This document shows, piece by piece, positions 52,802 through 62,304 of a stretch of DNA of 64,000 nt (its first letter is position 1; each line of letters begins with the position of its first letter). The position numbers and the translations under genes were made by a program. The notes under the pieces were generated by a model that saw only the letters and a program-made list of their open reading frames with translations, was not told the DNA's origin and did no database searches. This DNA is from Vulcanimicrobiota bacterium (lineage in GTDB: Bacteria; Vulcanimicrobiota; Vulcanimicrobiia; Vulcanimicrobiales; Vulcanimicrobiaceae). The stretch spans positions 1 to 64,000 of the forward strand of contig PMOS01000007.1 of NCBI GenBank assembly GCA_003161435.1, written 5' to 3'.

Positions 52802-53695
52802 CTATGACCCGGTCGACGAGTTCGACGTCGCCCACACGTGGATGTTCGAGCTGGTATAGCCGGTGGTGAGCATCGAGCGCGGTACTTCGACGACGAACGA
52901 CAGCACGTTGAAACCACCGGCAAGGTCGGCGAGGGTGTTCATCGACGCGTTCGTGCTGCACGCGTAGTTGCCGAGCGCCGAACCTGCGCCGGCGGTCGTG
53001 CCGGCTGGGAAGCCGTTGAAGCTCGGATGAGCGGGGTTCGCCGTCTTGTCGTAGGCCGGCGCGAAGCTCGCCGGCACGCCGACGTTGTCGCCGTTGAACA
53101 GCGGACCCGCCGTCTCCGGACCGGGATCGGCTTGCGAACTGTGCGTGGCCCAGTTGCGGTCGCCGAGGAACGTGAAGAACGCGAAGAGATCGAAGTAGAA
53201 CGGGTCCGCCCGCGGTCCCGCAAAGACTTTCACGCCGTTGTTGAGCTGCGTGGCGGTGTTGTAGCTGAACGACCCGCTCACGGGGACGAACGTGTTCGAG
53301 GTGCCGACCTCGTTCGGCTTCGCCGGCCCGTACATGGTGATCGTCTGGGTCGCGCCCGTTCCGGTCACGCCGAATTGCATGACCTGGTCTTCGGGCGACG
53401 TCGCACCGTGCGAGATCTTGAACTGCCACATCAGCGTCGGATCGAAAAACCTCGCGGTGCCCATCCCCGCCGGGATCAGCGGCGAGACGTTCATCGCGAA
53501 CACGACGTTGGCCGCGTTGGACGGCGAGGGGAAGACGTACACGTCGGTGATGTCGGCCCAGGTGTTGGAGCGGTTGGCCAGGTTGAACGTGTCTTGGTGG
53601 TCGGAGCCGCGCACCGGATGCGTCGTGTAGAGCAGCGCTGCCGCCGCAACCGCGACGACCGCCGCCAGCGGCGCAATAATTCGCCGAGCGTTCAT
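52802..53695 (-). CDS. DUF4331-family secreted protein
   Basis: A 297-residue exported protein with a signal peptide (about 1-30, ending near VRGSDH). The SDHQDTFNLANRSNTWADI and TDVYVFPSPSNAANVVFAMN motifs are the DUF4331 start, followed by FAGPRADPFYFDLFAFFTFL. The conserved DH and Asp-rich loops suggest metal or ligand binding, not experimentally shown. It lies 34 bases after a Ni/Co-type transporter gene. Confidence 0.85.
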   Translation of the reverse strand: MNARRIIAPLAAVVAVAAAALLYTTHPVRGSDHQDTFNLANRSNTWADITDVYVFPSPSNAANVVFAMNVSPLIPAGMGTARFFDPTLMWQFKISHGATSPEDQVMQFGVTGTGATQTITMYGPAKPNEVGTSNTFVPVSGSFSYNTATQLNNGVKVFAGPRADPFYFDLFAFFTFLGDRNWATHSSQADPGPETAGPLFNGDNVGVPASFAPAYDKTANPAHPSFNGFPAGTTAGAGSALGNYACSTNASMNTLADLAGGFNVLSFVVEVPRSMLTTGYTSSNIHVWATSNSSTGS

Positions 53696-53729
53696 GCAGT
53701 AGGACCTCTCGAGGAGGGAGAGCGTGATG

Positions 53730-54542
53730 TCATGGATGTTCTCCTAGGGTGGCCGCCGCTGCCGGCGGCGCATCGGTGGCGGAGCGTCGCGTACGCACGA
53801 AGACGTAGGCGAACACGAGGACGAGCGAGGTGACCAGAACGGCGCTCACTGCGAGATCGCTGAGCGGCGACCGCCACCCGAAAAGCTGCGCCATCTCATA
53901 AACGGCGACGACGACCGCTAGGATTGTGACCGACGCAATCCAGACGCGCATCAGCGCCGGCAGACGGTTCGAGCGGTACGAGATGAGGCGGTGGACGAGC
54001 ACCGAGTCCAGCGTGTCGGTGCAGATCATCCCAGCCGAGAACATCGCGCCCACCACGAGCGCGCCGGCGACGCCGGCGTCGGCGCCGAACGCGACCGCGT
54101 ACGCCGCGATTTGACTGGACGTCTCGAAACCGAAGCCGAACAGTAGCCCGATCGGGATCGCGACCAGCGCGCTGGAGCCCTCGCGCAGGCGTCTGGGCAA
54201 GAGCCGCGTCTTGGCGCCCGCCACGCGGCTGTCGCCGCGGCGCAGCGCGTGCACGTTCATGGCGGCGACGAACAGCAGGACGACGATCGAGATCCAGGTC
54301 CCGATCGTCTCGATCAGCGCGCCGTGCGCCACGAAGTGCGCGCCGAGCAGCCCGACCAGCACCGAGATCGCCAGCACCATCACCGTATGGCCGCCGGCAA
54401 AGAACGTCCCGACGAAGCGGCTGAGCAGCGGCGTCTTGACGTAGGCATTGCGGGTGACGTTGTCGATCGCCGCCAGGTGGTCGGGATCGGCGCCGTGCCG
54501 CATCCCGAGGACGAATACCGTGAACGCGCCCGGGCCGATCAT
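53730..54542 (-). CDS. NicO/HoxN-like nickel-cobalt transporter
   Basis: A 270-residue membrane protein with six or seven helices. The signature HGADPDHLAAIDNVTR (HX4DH) of NiCoT transporters lies at about residues 16-31, and FGFGFETSSQIAAYA and GMICTDTLDSVLVHR, the other NiCoT motifs, are present. Usually high-affinity Ni2+/Co2+ uptake. Its ATG overlaps the upstream gene's TGA. Confidence 0.87.
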   Translation of the reverse strand: MIGPGAFTVFVLGMRHGADPDHLAAIDNVTRNAYVKTPLLSRFVGTFFAGGHTVMVLAISVLVGLLGAHFVAHGALIETIGTWISIVVLLFVAAMNVHALRRGDSRVAGAKTRLLPRRLREGSSALVAIPIGLLFGFGFETSSQIAAYAVAFGADAGVAGALVVGAMFSAGMICTDTLDSVLVHRLISYRSNRLPALMRVWIASVTILAVVVAVYEMAQLFGWRSPLSDLAVSAVLVTSLVLVFAYVFVRTRRSATDAPPAAAATLGEHP

Positions 54543-56122
54543 GCTTGCGCGCCGGACGGCACGGCGTGCCGGTGCCAAGCGAACGCATGCCCGATGACGG
54601 CGGCGAGGATGAGCGCCGCGACCAGCGGGACCGGAACGGCCAGGCCTTGGGCGGCGAACCCTTGACCGACCATGACCGCGCCGACGGTCGCGATGACGAG
54701 CGCGGTGACCAGCGGCGCCCACCGCGCGGCGCGATCGAAACGCGGTCGCGAAACCAGCCACGCGGCGCTGCGGACGACCGCGATTCCGAGTACCGTCAGG
54801 ACGGCGGCCAGCCCGATGCTGAACGCGACGATCAAGACCATGCCGTACCCGACGCGGTGCAGCCCGATCGCTGCGAGCAACACGACCAACGCGGCCGGAC
54901 ACGGCGCGACGTTGCCGCTCGCCGCCGCGAGCACGGCGCTGCGAAACGTCAGCGGCGCGGTACCCGGAATGGCGTGTTCGCGCGCGTGGGAGGCGTCGTC
55001 GAGCGCGGCATGATCGGCCACCTCGTCGTGATGGTGGTGGTGCTCGCCGCTTGCGTGCACGTGATCGTGATCGTGCGGATGAGCGTGCGCGTGCGCGTGC
55101 GCGTGGACGTGCGCGAACGGCAGCCGGACGCGGACCTCGCGCGCGACGGCGCGCGCACCGAGCACCGTCACCAGCACGCCCGACGCCAGCGTGATCCAGG
55201 GATAGATTTGTTCCGGAACGATCCAACGCGCGGCCAACAGCAGCACGGCGCCGAGCGCGAGCACGCCGGCGGTGTGCGCCACGGTCAGCGCGGTCGCCAG
55301 GATCACCGCTTGGCGCGGCGTCGCGCGAGCGCCGACGAGCGAGACGGCGAGCAGCGTCTTCCCGTGTCCGGGCTCGAGCGCGTGCAGCGCGCCCAGCGCG
55401 ATCGCGAGCAGCAGCGCGCCCAGCACGATCAAGGGATCGCTCGCGCCTTTGGCGAGCACGTCGGAGAGTGCGTTCGAACGCGCCAGCGCCGTCGAGCTGC
55501 TCCCGTCGTCGGCCGACACGTCCGCGGCCGACGAATCGACCGCGAGGCGTCCGGCCGCGTCGACGTCGGCGACCAGCCCGGTCCGCGAACGCGGCGATCC
55601 GATCAGCGCGCTCGGATATACGCGCAGCTCGTCGGTCGGCTCGCGCATCGTGCCGGCGACGACGTCCTTCCAGCCCAGCCTTCCGGGCTCGGTGGCGTCA
55701 CGGTAGGTGGTGCGGTGTGGACCCGGCCCGAGCGCGGCGACGTAGGCTGCGCTGAGATAGAGCGTGGGCAGACCGCCGGCGCCCGGTCGCGTGCGGACCG
55801 TCGAACCGGCGGGCGTCAAGCTGACCGCACGGCCGTCGACGATCAAGTCGAGCTGCGGCGCGATCGCTCGCGCGTGATCGTCGGCCCAACCGGCGAGGGC
55901 CGCCTGTGACGGCGTGCCATGCGGATCCAAGGAGCGGTCGAGCGCGAAGGTCGGTATCTCGGCCATGTCGAGCACGTAGCGCACGTGCAAGGTCCCGCGC
56001 TCGAAGCTCAGCCGCGAGAGGTGGTTGACCGTAAAGTTGCCCAATGGATGCGCGGCCGACGCACTCGCCGTAGCGAGCACGATTGCCGCGACCGTTCCGG
56101 CTATCCGGAAGAGACGACGCAT
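54539..56122 (-). CDS. RcnA/NicO-type metal efflux or uptake protein with His-rich loop
   Basis: A 527-residue membrane protein with a signal peptide (about 1-23) and an N-terminal periplasmic domain (about 25-240: FTVNHLSRLSFERGTLHVRY; LGPGPHRTTYRDATEPGRLG). The NicO-type transporter domain has LEPGHGKTLLAVSLVGARAT and ASGNVAPCPAALVVLL. Between helices is a very His-rich loop of about 25 residues (HAHAHPHDHDHVHASG), which binds metal in family members. It is the first gene of the nickel/DUF4331 cluster. Confidence 0.86.
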   Translation of the reverse strand: MRRLFRIAGTVAAIVLATASASAAHPLGNFTVNHLSRLSFERGTLHVRYVLDMAEIPTFALDRSLDPHGTPSQAALAGWADDHARAIAPQLDLIVDGRAVSLTPAGSTVRTRPGAGGLPTLYLSAAYVAALGPGPHRTTYRDATEPGRLGWKDVVAGTMREPTDELRVYPSALIGSPRSRTGLVADVDAAGRLAVDSSAADVSADDGSSSTALARSNALSDVLAKGASDPLIVLGALLLAIALGALHALEPGHGKTLLAVSLVGARATPRQAVILATALTVAHTAGVLALGAVLLLAARWIVPEQIYPWITLASGVLVTVLGARAVAREVRVRLPFAHVHAHAHAHAHPHDHDHVHASGEHHHHHDEVADHAALDDASHAREHAIPGTAPLTFRSAVLAAASGNVAPCPAALVVLLAAIGLHRVGYGMVLIVAFSIGLAAVLTVLGIAVVRSAAWLVSRPRFDRAARWAPLVTALVIATVGAVMVGQGFAAQGLAVPVPLVAALILAAVIGHAFAWHRHAVPSGAQA

Positions 56123-56277
56123 AGGACCCTCGAGCCAAGGATGACGCTTCGGCGTTCGGCTTGCCCGCAGAACGGGCCGAACCGTCACGCGGATTGGCCT
56201 CGTCTGCCCAGTCGGAATGCCGCCGTCGCCGGAAGAGCGCCCGCTTGGCCGCCGCTTATCGTGCGCGGCGTGGACGA

Positions 56278-56727
56278 TCAAAAGGTGCGGCGCGTGTCGA
56301 TCAAGATCGTCACCGGGCCGTCGTTGACCAGCGCGACGGCCATCTCGGCGCCGAAGCGGCCCGTTCCCACGGCCAGCCCGTCGGCGCGCAGGCCCGCCAC
56401 GACCCGCTCGTAGAGCGCTTCGGCGCGCGCTCCGCGGGCGGCCGCGATGAACGAAGGGCGCCGCCCCTTGCGCACGTCGCCGAGCAGGGTGAATTGCGAT
56501 ACCGCCAAGACCGCGCCGCCGACCTCCGCCAAGGCCAGGTTCATCGCGCCCTGCGCATCGTCGAACACGCGCAACCCGGCGATCTTGTGCGCGAGCGCGT
56601 CGGCATCGGGTTCCCCGTCGTCGGCCGCGACCCCGATAAGAACGACGAAGCCACGCTCGATGGATGCAAGCTCCGCGCCGTCGACCGAAACGGACGCCTG
56701 CGTCACGCGCTGGACGACGGCTCGCAT
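56278..56727 (-). CDS. dtd: D-aminoacyl-tRNA deacylase
   Basis: A 149-residue proofreading enzyme that removes D-amino acids from tRNA. MRAVVQRVTQASVSVDG, the SQFTLLGDVRKGRRPSF active-site motif and NDGPVTILIDTR (with the GP/Thr motif) are complete. It sits between the nickel cluster and the alcohol dehydrogenase on the same strand. Confidence 0.95.
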   Translation of the reverse strand: MRAVVQRVTQASVSVDGAELASIERGFVVLIGVAADDGEPDADALAHKIAGLRVFDDAQGAMNLALAEVGGAVLAVSQFTLLGDVRKGRRPSFIAAARGARAEALYERVVAGLRADGLAVGTGRFGAEMAVALVNDGPVTILIDTRRTF

Positions 56728-56764
56728 CAGGCGGCCGCGGCGCGCTGCCGCCGCTGCGCGGGCG

Positions 56765-58051
56765 TCACCAGATCGTCATCGCGTCGCTGAAGAGCGTCGT
56801 GAGCTCCGCTTCGCCGGTCGGACGCGGCGCGTTCGCGAGCAGACGCTGCTGCGCGAACGCGCCCGCGACGAGTGCCGGGACGTCGGCGTCGGTATAGCCG
56901 AGCGCGCGAAGCCCGTTGGGCATCGCGGTCGCGCGCATCAATCGCGACAACGCCGCCGCCAGCGCCTCGCCGGCCTCGTCGTCGCGGACCATCCCAGCAC
57001 CGAGCAAATCGGCAACGCGGCGGTGCTTGGCCGGCGCGGCGCTTGCGGTGAACCGCGCGACGGCGGGTGCGCTCACGATGACCGACATGCCGTGCGGTAC
57101 CATCGCGTGGTCGGCTTCGTATCCGGCCGGCACGAACGCGTGGACCAAGCCTGCCACCGCATACGCCATCCCGTGCGGAACGTGGACGCCGGCGTTGCCG
57201 AAACCGATCCCGGCCAGCGTCGCAGCGTACATCACCGCTTCGCGCGCATCGTCGTCGCGCGCGTCGTGCACCGCGCGCTCGAGGAACGCGCCGAGCAGCC
57301 GCAGCGCCTCGACGCAGGCCAAGTCGCTGTACGGGTTCGCGCCTTGCGAGAGCGGGCGCACGAGCGGCGTGGCGGGACGCGCGCGTTGCGTGTACGGTTT
57401 CGCGGTGAACGACTCGAGCGCGTGCGCGAGCACGTCGAAGCCGCTCGACGCTACGACCGGTGCCGGCAGCGTGCGCGTCGCGTCGGGATCGACGACGCCC
57501 AGCGTCGGCCGCAGGCGCCGCGATGCGATCCCGGTCTTCACGTCGTGCGCCTCGAAATCGAAGATCGCGATTCCTGTGCACTCGCTGCCGGTTCCGGAGG
57601 TCGTCGGACACGCGATGTGCGGCGCGAGCGGGCCGGGAATCGGCGCACCCTCGCCCAGCGGCGCGTTGACGTAGCGCTCGAACGGCGCCGGATAGGTCGC
57701 GTACAAGTTCGCCGCCTTCGCCGTGTCGATCACCGAGCCGCCGCCGACGGAGACGTACCCGTCGGCGCGCGCTCCCCGCGCGAAGGCCGCCGCCTCGCGA
57801 AACGACGCGTCGGTCGGTTCGATGCGCACGCGATCGAACTCGGCGACGTCGACGCCGGCCGCGCGCAGCGAGCGCCGCGCGCGTTCGACGAACTCCAATC
57901 TCGCGAGGTGCGCGTCGGTGAACAGCGCGACGCGGCGCAGTCCGAGCGCGGCGGCTTCGCAGCCGAGCTCGTCGATCGCGCCTCGACCGAACTTTACCCT
58001 TGGGGCTTCCATCTCGAGGACGGTTTCGTGTTCGTGCGGGGTCGGCGTCAT
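56765..58051 (-). CDS. Iron-containing alcohol dehydrogenase (hydroxyacid-oxoacid transhydrogenase type)
   Basis: A 428-residue Fe-ADH with the NAD loop [37 protein letters not shown], the metal ligands in [15 protein letters not shown] and [15 protein letters not shown], and AMVPHGMSV. The order and the LFTD start are typical of the ADHFE1/HOT group that couples 4-hydroxybutyrate to 2-oxoglutarate, though other substrates are possible. It diverges from livG; the open frame starts at 58051. Confidence 0.86.
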   Translation of the reverse strand: MTPTPHEHETVLEMEAPRVKFGRGAIDELGCEAAALGLRRVALFTDAHLARLEFVERARRSLRAAGVDVAEFDRVRIEPTDASFREAAAFARGARADGYVSVGGGSVIDTAKAANLYATYPAPFERYVNAPLGEGAPIPGPLAPHIACPTTSGTGSECTGIAIFDFEAHDVKTGIASRRLRPTLGVVDPDATRTLPAPVVASSGFDVLAHALESFTAKPYTQRARPATPLVRPLSQGANPYSDLACVEALRLLGAFLERAVHDARDDDAREAVMYAATLAGIGFGNAGVHVPHGMAYAVAGLVHAFVPAGYEADHAMVPHGMSVIVSAPAVARFTASAAPAKHRRVADLLGAGMVRDDEAGEALAAALSRLMRATAMPNGLRALGYTDADVPALVAGAFAQQRLLANAPRPTGEAELTTLFSDAMTIW

Positions 58052-58071
58052 CGTGGGTGGAAGTCCCGCCC

Positions 58072-58823
<752 letters not shown>

Positions 58824-58824
<1 letters not shown>

Positions 58825-59516
58825 TGCTCGAGCTGCGCGAGGTGCACGCCTATTACGGTGAGTCGCACATCCTGCACGGGATGACGTTGCGGGTCGAGAG
58901 CGGCACGGTAGCGACGCTCGTCGGTCGCAACGGTGTCGGCAAGACGACCACGCTGCGCACGATCATGGGGATTCTGCCGGCGCGCGGCGGCGCGATCGAG
59001 CTCGACGGAACCTCGATCGTCGGCCTGCCGTCCGACCGGATCGCCAAGCGCGGCTTGGGTTACGTCCCCGAAGAGCGCGGCATCCTCTCGACCCTCAGCG
59101 TCTACGAGAACCTGACCCTCGCGCCGATCGTCGGCCCGAGCGGTTGGACCGTCGAGCGGATCTTCGACGAGTTCCCGAACCTGCGCGAACGCGCGAAGGC
59201 CGGCGGTACGACGCTGTCGGGCGGCGAGCAGCAGATGCTCGCCATCGCGCGCGTCCTGCGCTCGGGGGCGCGCACGGTGCTCCTCGACGAACCGACCGAG
59301 GGGCTCGCGCCGGTGATCGTCGAGCGCATCGGCGAGCTCATCCGCGCGATGAAGGCCGACGGGATCACGGTGCTGCTGGTCGAGCAGAACCTCCGCTTCG
59401 CGACCGGCGTCGCCGACTGCCACCACATCGTCGACCACGGCAGCGTCGTGCAGACCCTGAGCAACGCCGACGTGATCGCCCGCCAAAACGAGATCCTCGA
59501 GCTGCTCGGTGTCTGA
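58824..59516 (+). CDS. livF: Branched-chain amino-acid ABC transporter ATPase LivF-like
   Basis: A 230-residue ATPase, second of the pair. Walker A GRNGVGKTT, the LivF-typical GYVPEERGILSTLSVYENL, signature LSGGEQQMLAIAR, and LLDEPTEGLAPVIV. It ends just before a cluster of three REP-like repeats. Confidence 0.93.
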
Positions 59517-59540
59517 CGGTACATGAAGATCGACCCCGAA

Positions 59541-59571
59541 GTCATCCTGAGCCCGTCGAAGGACGAACGAC
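59541..59571 (+). repeat. REP-like dispersed repeat copy (c)
   Basis: CCTGAGCCCGTCGAAGGACGA core; first of three copies in the 200-bp livF/epimerase gap. Confidence 0.6.
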
Positions 59572-59618
59572 GTTTGCGTGTTTCGCATCTACGCACCGCG
59601 CTATTCCAGCATCCGGAT

Positions 59619-59646
59619 GTCGTTCTGAGCGTGTCGAAGAACGACC
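59619..59646 (+). repeat. REP-like dispersed repeat copy (d)
   Basis: GTCGTTCTGAGCGTGTCGAA followed by GAACGAC; a diverged second copy in direct orientation, itself partly palindromic. Confidence 0.55.
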
Positions 59647-59685
59647 GTAGAAATGCGACGAATGCGGCTCCGGTAGATGTGTCGA

Positions 59686-59706
59686 CCCTTCGACGAGCTC
59701 AGGATG
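59686..59706 (-). repeat. REP-like dispersed repeat copy (e)
   Basis: On the minus strand TCATCCTGAGCTCGTCGAAG followed by GG, inverted relative to (c) and (d); copies (c) and (e) could pair into a long hairpin. Confidence 0.6.
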
Positions 59707-59716
59707 AAAGACTGAT

Positions 59717-60472
59717 ATGAAGATTGCGGTGACGGGGTCGGCGGGAACGATCGGGCGGCCGTTGTGTGCCGATCTGGCGCACGATCATGACGTGGTGCGC
59801 ATCGATCTCCACGATGCCGATGTGATGCTCGATGTCCAGGACGTCGATGCGCTCGAGCGCGCCTTCGCCGGCTGCGAGGCCGTCGTCCATCTGGCCGGCG
59901 TCGTCAGCGTCGAGGCATCATGGGCGGACGTAGCCGGCCCGAACATCGCCGGAACCTACGCCGCGTTCGAAGCGGCGCGGCGCGCCGGCGTGCGGCGGGT
60001 GATCTTCGCCAGCTCGAACCACGCGGTCGGGATGCACGAGATCGACAACCTTCCCGCGATCTACGAGCCGGGCTTCGGCTTGGTCGTTCGCACCGACACA
60101 CCGTACCGGCCCGATTCGCTGTACGGCGTGTGGAAGGCATTCGGAGAAACGCTCGGGCGGTACTACAGCGACAACCACGGCTTGCAGGTCACCTGCGTCC
60201 GGATCGGGTCGATCACCCAAGCCGATGACCCGCGCGATCCGAGCGTGGCGCAGAGCTCCGGTTGGCTGCCGCTGAACGAGGCGCAGAAGTTCGCGCGCTA
60301 CGCGGCGACCTGGATGTCGCAGCGCGACTTCGCACGCCTCGTGCGGGCCATCCTGGCGCGCGACGTTTCGTATGCCGTGGTGTATGGCGTCGGCGACAAC
60401 GCGACACGGTTCTGGGACCTCGAGCCCGGCCGCGCGATCTTCGGCTTCTGGCCGCTCGACGGGGCGAAATAA
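59717..60472 (+). CDS. NAD-dependent epimerase/dehydratase family protein
   Basis: A 251-residue extended SDR protein. The Rossmann motif is GSAGTIGRPL (about 7-16), and the catalytic YxxxK is YGVWK preceded by a Ser in FASSNHAVG. The short size and the ASSNHAVGMH and RIGSITQADDP motifs resemble uronate dehydrogenases and related short sugar dehydrogenases. The stop overlaps the DUF302 gene (TAATG). Confidence 0.87.
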   Translation: MKIAVTGSAGTIGRPLCADLAHDHDVVRIDLHDADVMLDVQDVDALERAFAGCEAVVHLAGVVSVEASWADVAGPNIAGTYAAFEAARRAGVRRVIFASSNHAVGMHEIDNLPAIYEPGFGLVVRTDTPYRPDSLYGVWKAFGETLGRYYSDNHGLQVTCVRIGSITQADDPRDPSVAQSSGWLPLNEAQKFARYAATWMSQRDFARLVRAILARDVSYAVVYGVGDNATRFWDLEPGRAIFGFWPLDGAK

Positions 60473-60873
60473 TGGCAATCGTGCGACAGAGCCGCTATTC
60501 GTTCGGCGAGACGACGGCGCGGCTCCGCAACACGATCGCCGCCGCGGGTGCTACCGTGTTCGCGACGATCGACCAGGCGGCCGCGGCGGTTTCGGCCGGG
60601 CTCACCTTGCGGCCGACGACGCTCATCGTCTTCGGCAATCCGAAGGCCGGGACCGCGCTCATGCAGCGGTTTCCGCTGATCGCGCTCGACCTTCCGCTCA
60701 AGATCCTCTTTTGGGAAGAAGCGTCGTCGGTCAGCGTCGCGTACACACCCACGTCCGAAGTGGCAGCACGCTACGGTGTCAGCGAGATGGACGCCGTGAT
60801 CCACGCGATCGACGCGAGCCTCGCCTCGCTCGCCGATTCCGTTTGCGCGCTGCATTCACCGGAATCCGCGTAG
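60472..60873 (+). CDS. DUF302 protein
   Basis: A 133-residue protein with the DUF302 pattern: RYSFGETTARLRNTIAAAG, then PTTLIVFGNPKAGTALMQ and LPLKILFWEEASSVSVAYT. Unknown function, commonly a small soluble domain in redox or heme contexts. Coupled to the epimerase gene. Confidence 0.88.
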   Translation: MAIVRQSRYSFGETTARLRNTIAAAGATVFATIDQAAAAVSAGLTLRPTTLIVFGNPKAGTALMQRFPLIALDLPLKILFWEEASSVSVAYTPTSEVAARYGVSEMDAVIHAIDASLASLADSVCALHSPESA

Positions 60874-60879
60874 GCCGCT

Positions 60880-61075
60880 TCAGCGAGCCAGGCGTGCATC
60901 GACGGCGGCGCAGGCCGTTCCGCACGCGAAGACGATCGCCGAGAACAGCGGCACCGCCGCAAGCCCCAGGCGATCCGCCACCACGCCCGCCGCAAGCGGC
61001 CCAGCAGCTGTCCGATTCCGAAGACCGTGTTCGAACTCGCGTCCAAGGACGAACGCAACCCGTCCGGTCGTTTCC
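60880..61075 (-). pseudogene. Broken MFS transporter remnant (YbfB-like C-terminus)
   Basis: On the minus strand the frames join as SSNTVFGIGQLLG, then (other frame) PLAAGVVADRLGLAAVPLFSA and ACAAVDARLAR followed by TGA. This is the last two helices of a major-facilitator protein with at least one, probably two, frameshifts. The N-terminal parts are missing, so it is a decayed gene. Confidence 0.45.
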
Positions 61076-61350
61076 GTGACTGAGATAGCGAATCAGCGCC
61101 CCTTGGGTACGTCCGCACCTTCGCGAAAGGGCACGCGCATCGTATCTCCTGATGGAGGCGGCGGAGCGGAAGTTGAAGCGTTGCCCAGGCTCGATCCCGA
61201 GCGGACCGTCATCGCGTGTTCCGCGCGCAGGGATCCTGCTAGGTCCTGCGACCGGATCGGTACCGTCCCGGCGATTCGTTGCCGCTCCATGGAGCACCGC
61301 GCGGGTCTTGGTTTCGGGCTCATCGACTCGAGCCGAATGCACACCCCGGG
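61076..61350. other. Unassigned spacer
   Basis: No gene I can support. Short frames on both strands lack ribosome sites and protein-like composition; it may include further decayed remains of the transporter. Confidence 0.3.
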
Positions 61351-62304
61351 CTACTCCTTCGCGCGCTTTGTCCGCAGGGCGAGGAGCTCGCCGACGATCC
61401 CGCGGCGGAACAGCAGCACACACAACGCGAAGATCGTGCCCATCACGATGTTGGTCTTGTCGCCGATCGGCGTCTTGGAGACGAAGTAGTCCAGCGATTC
61501 GTAGACGCCCGCGCCGACGAGCGGCCCGAAAACCGTGCCGATCCCGCCCAAAATCGTCATGATGACGACCTTGCCGCTGGTGTGCCAATCGACGCCGTCG
61601 AGGCCCGAAAGGCGGTTGCCGACCGCGAACAGCACGCCGGCCAGACCCGCCAGCGTCCCGGAGAGCACGAACGCCACCAGCTTGTAGCGGTCGACCCGGA
61701 AGCCCAGCGCAATCGCGCGTTGCTCGTTTTCGCGCATCGCGCCCAGCACCGAGCCGAACGGCGACCGAACGACGCGCACCACGAACCAGACGCCGAGTGC
61801 CGCGACGACGAGCACCGCGTAGTAGAATACTTTGTCGTCGTCGAGCCGAATCCCGAACAGCGTCCCGCGCGAGCTCACCTGCACGCCGTTCTCGCCGCCC
61901 GTCCAGTCGCCGAGTTGGAAAGCCACGAAGTACTGCAGCTGCGCGAGCGCGAGGGTGATCATCGCGAAATAGATCCCTTGCCGACGGATCGCAATCACGC
62001 CGACCACCACCGCGCTCAAGGCGGCGTAGACGAGCGCGGCGGCGACCGCGACCGGGAACGGCGCGCCGGCCTTCGCGATGAGGATTGTCGCGACGTAGCC
62101 GGCGCCGCCCCAGAACATCGCGTGGCCGAACGACAGCAGACCGGTGAAACCCAGCAGCAAATCGAACGCGACCGCGAACAACGCGTATGCGACAATGTCG
62201 ATCGCCAGCACGGGATAGACGAACCACGGCAGCAGCGCACCGACGATCGCCAGCACGATCGCGACTGTCATGCCGCGCCGGCTTCCGAGCAGCGCGAGCG
62301 TCAT
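61351..62304 (-). CDS. livM: Branched-chain amino-acid ABC permease LivM-like
   Basis: A 317-residue permease with eight to nine hydrophobic segments. It has the LivM-type GFTGLLSFGHAMFWGGAGYVA motif, the RRQGIYFAMITLALAQLQY loop and AMRENEQRAIALGFRVDRYK, the cytoplasmic loop that contacts the ATPase. ATG 62304 overlaps the livH stop. The gene ends by the transporter remnant. Confidence 0.92.
   Translation of the reverse strand: MTLALLGSRRGMTVAIVLAIVGALLPWFVYPVLAIDIVAYALFAVAFDLLLGFTGLLSFGHAMFWGGAGYVATILIAKAGAPFPVAVAAALVYAALSAVVVGVIAIRRQGIYFAMITLALAQLQYFVAFQLGDWTGGENGVQVSSRGTLFGIRLDDDKVFYYAVLVVAALGVWFVVRVVRSPFGSVLGAMRENEQRAIALGFRVDRYKLVAFVLSGTLAGLAGVLFAVGNRLSGLDGVDWHTSGKVVIMTILGGIGTVFGPLVGAGVYESLDYFVSKTPIGDKTNIVMGTIFALCVLLFRRGIVGELLALRTKRAKE

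Noticed and set aside
55060-55110. Short CGTGTGCG-like tandem repeats
   Set aside because: They encode the His-rich loop of the NicO-type protein and are not an independent repeat array.
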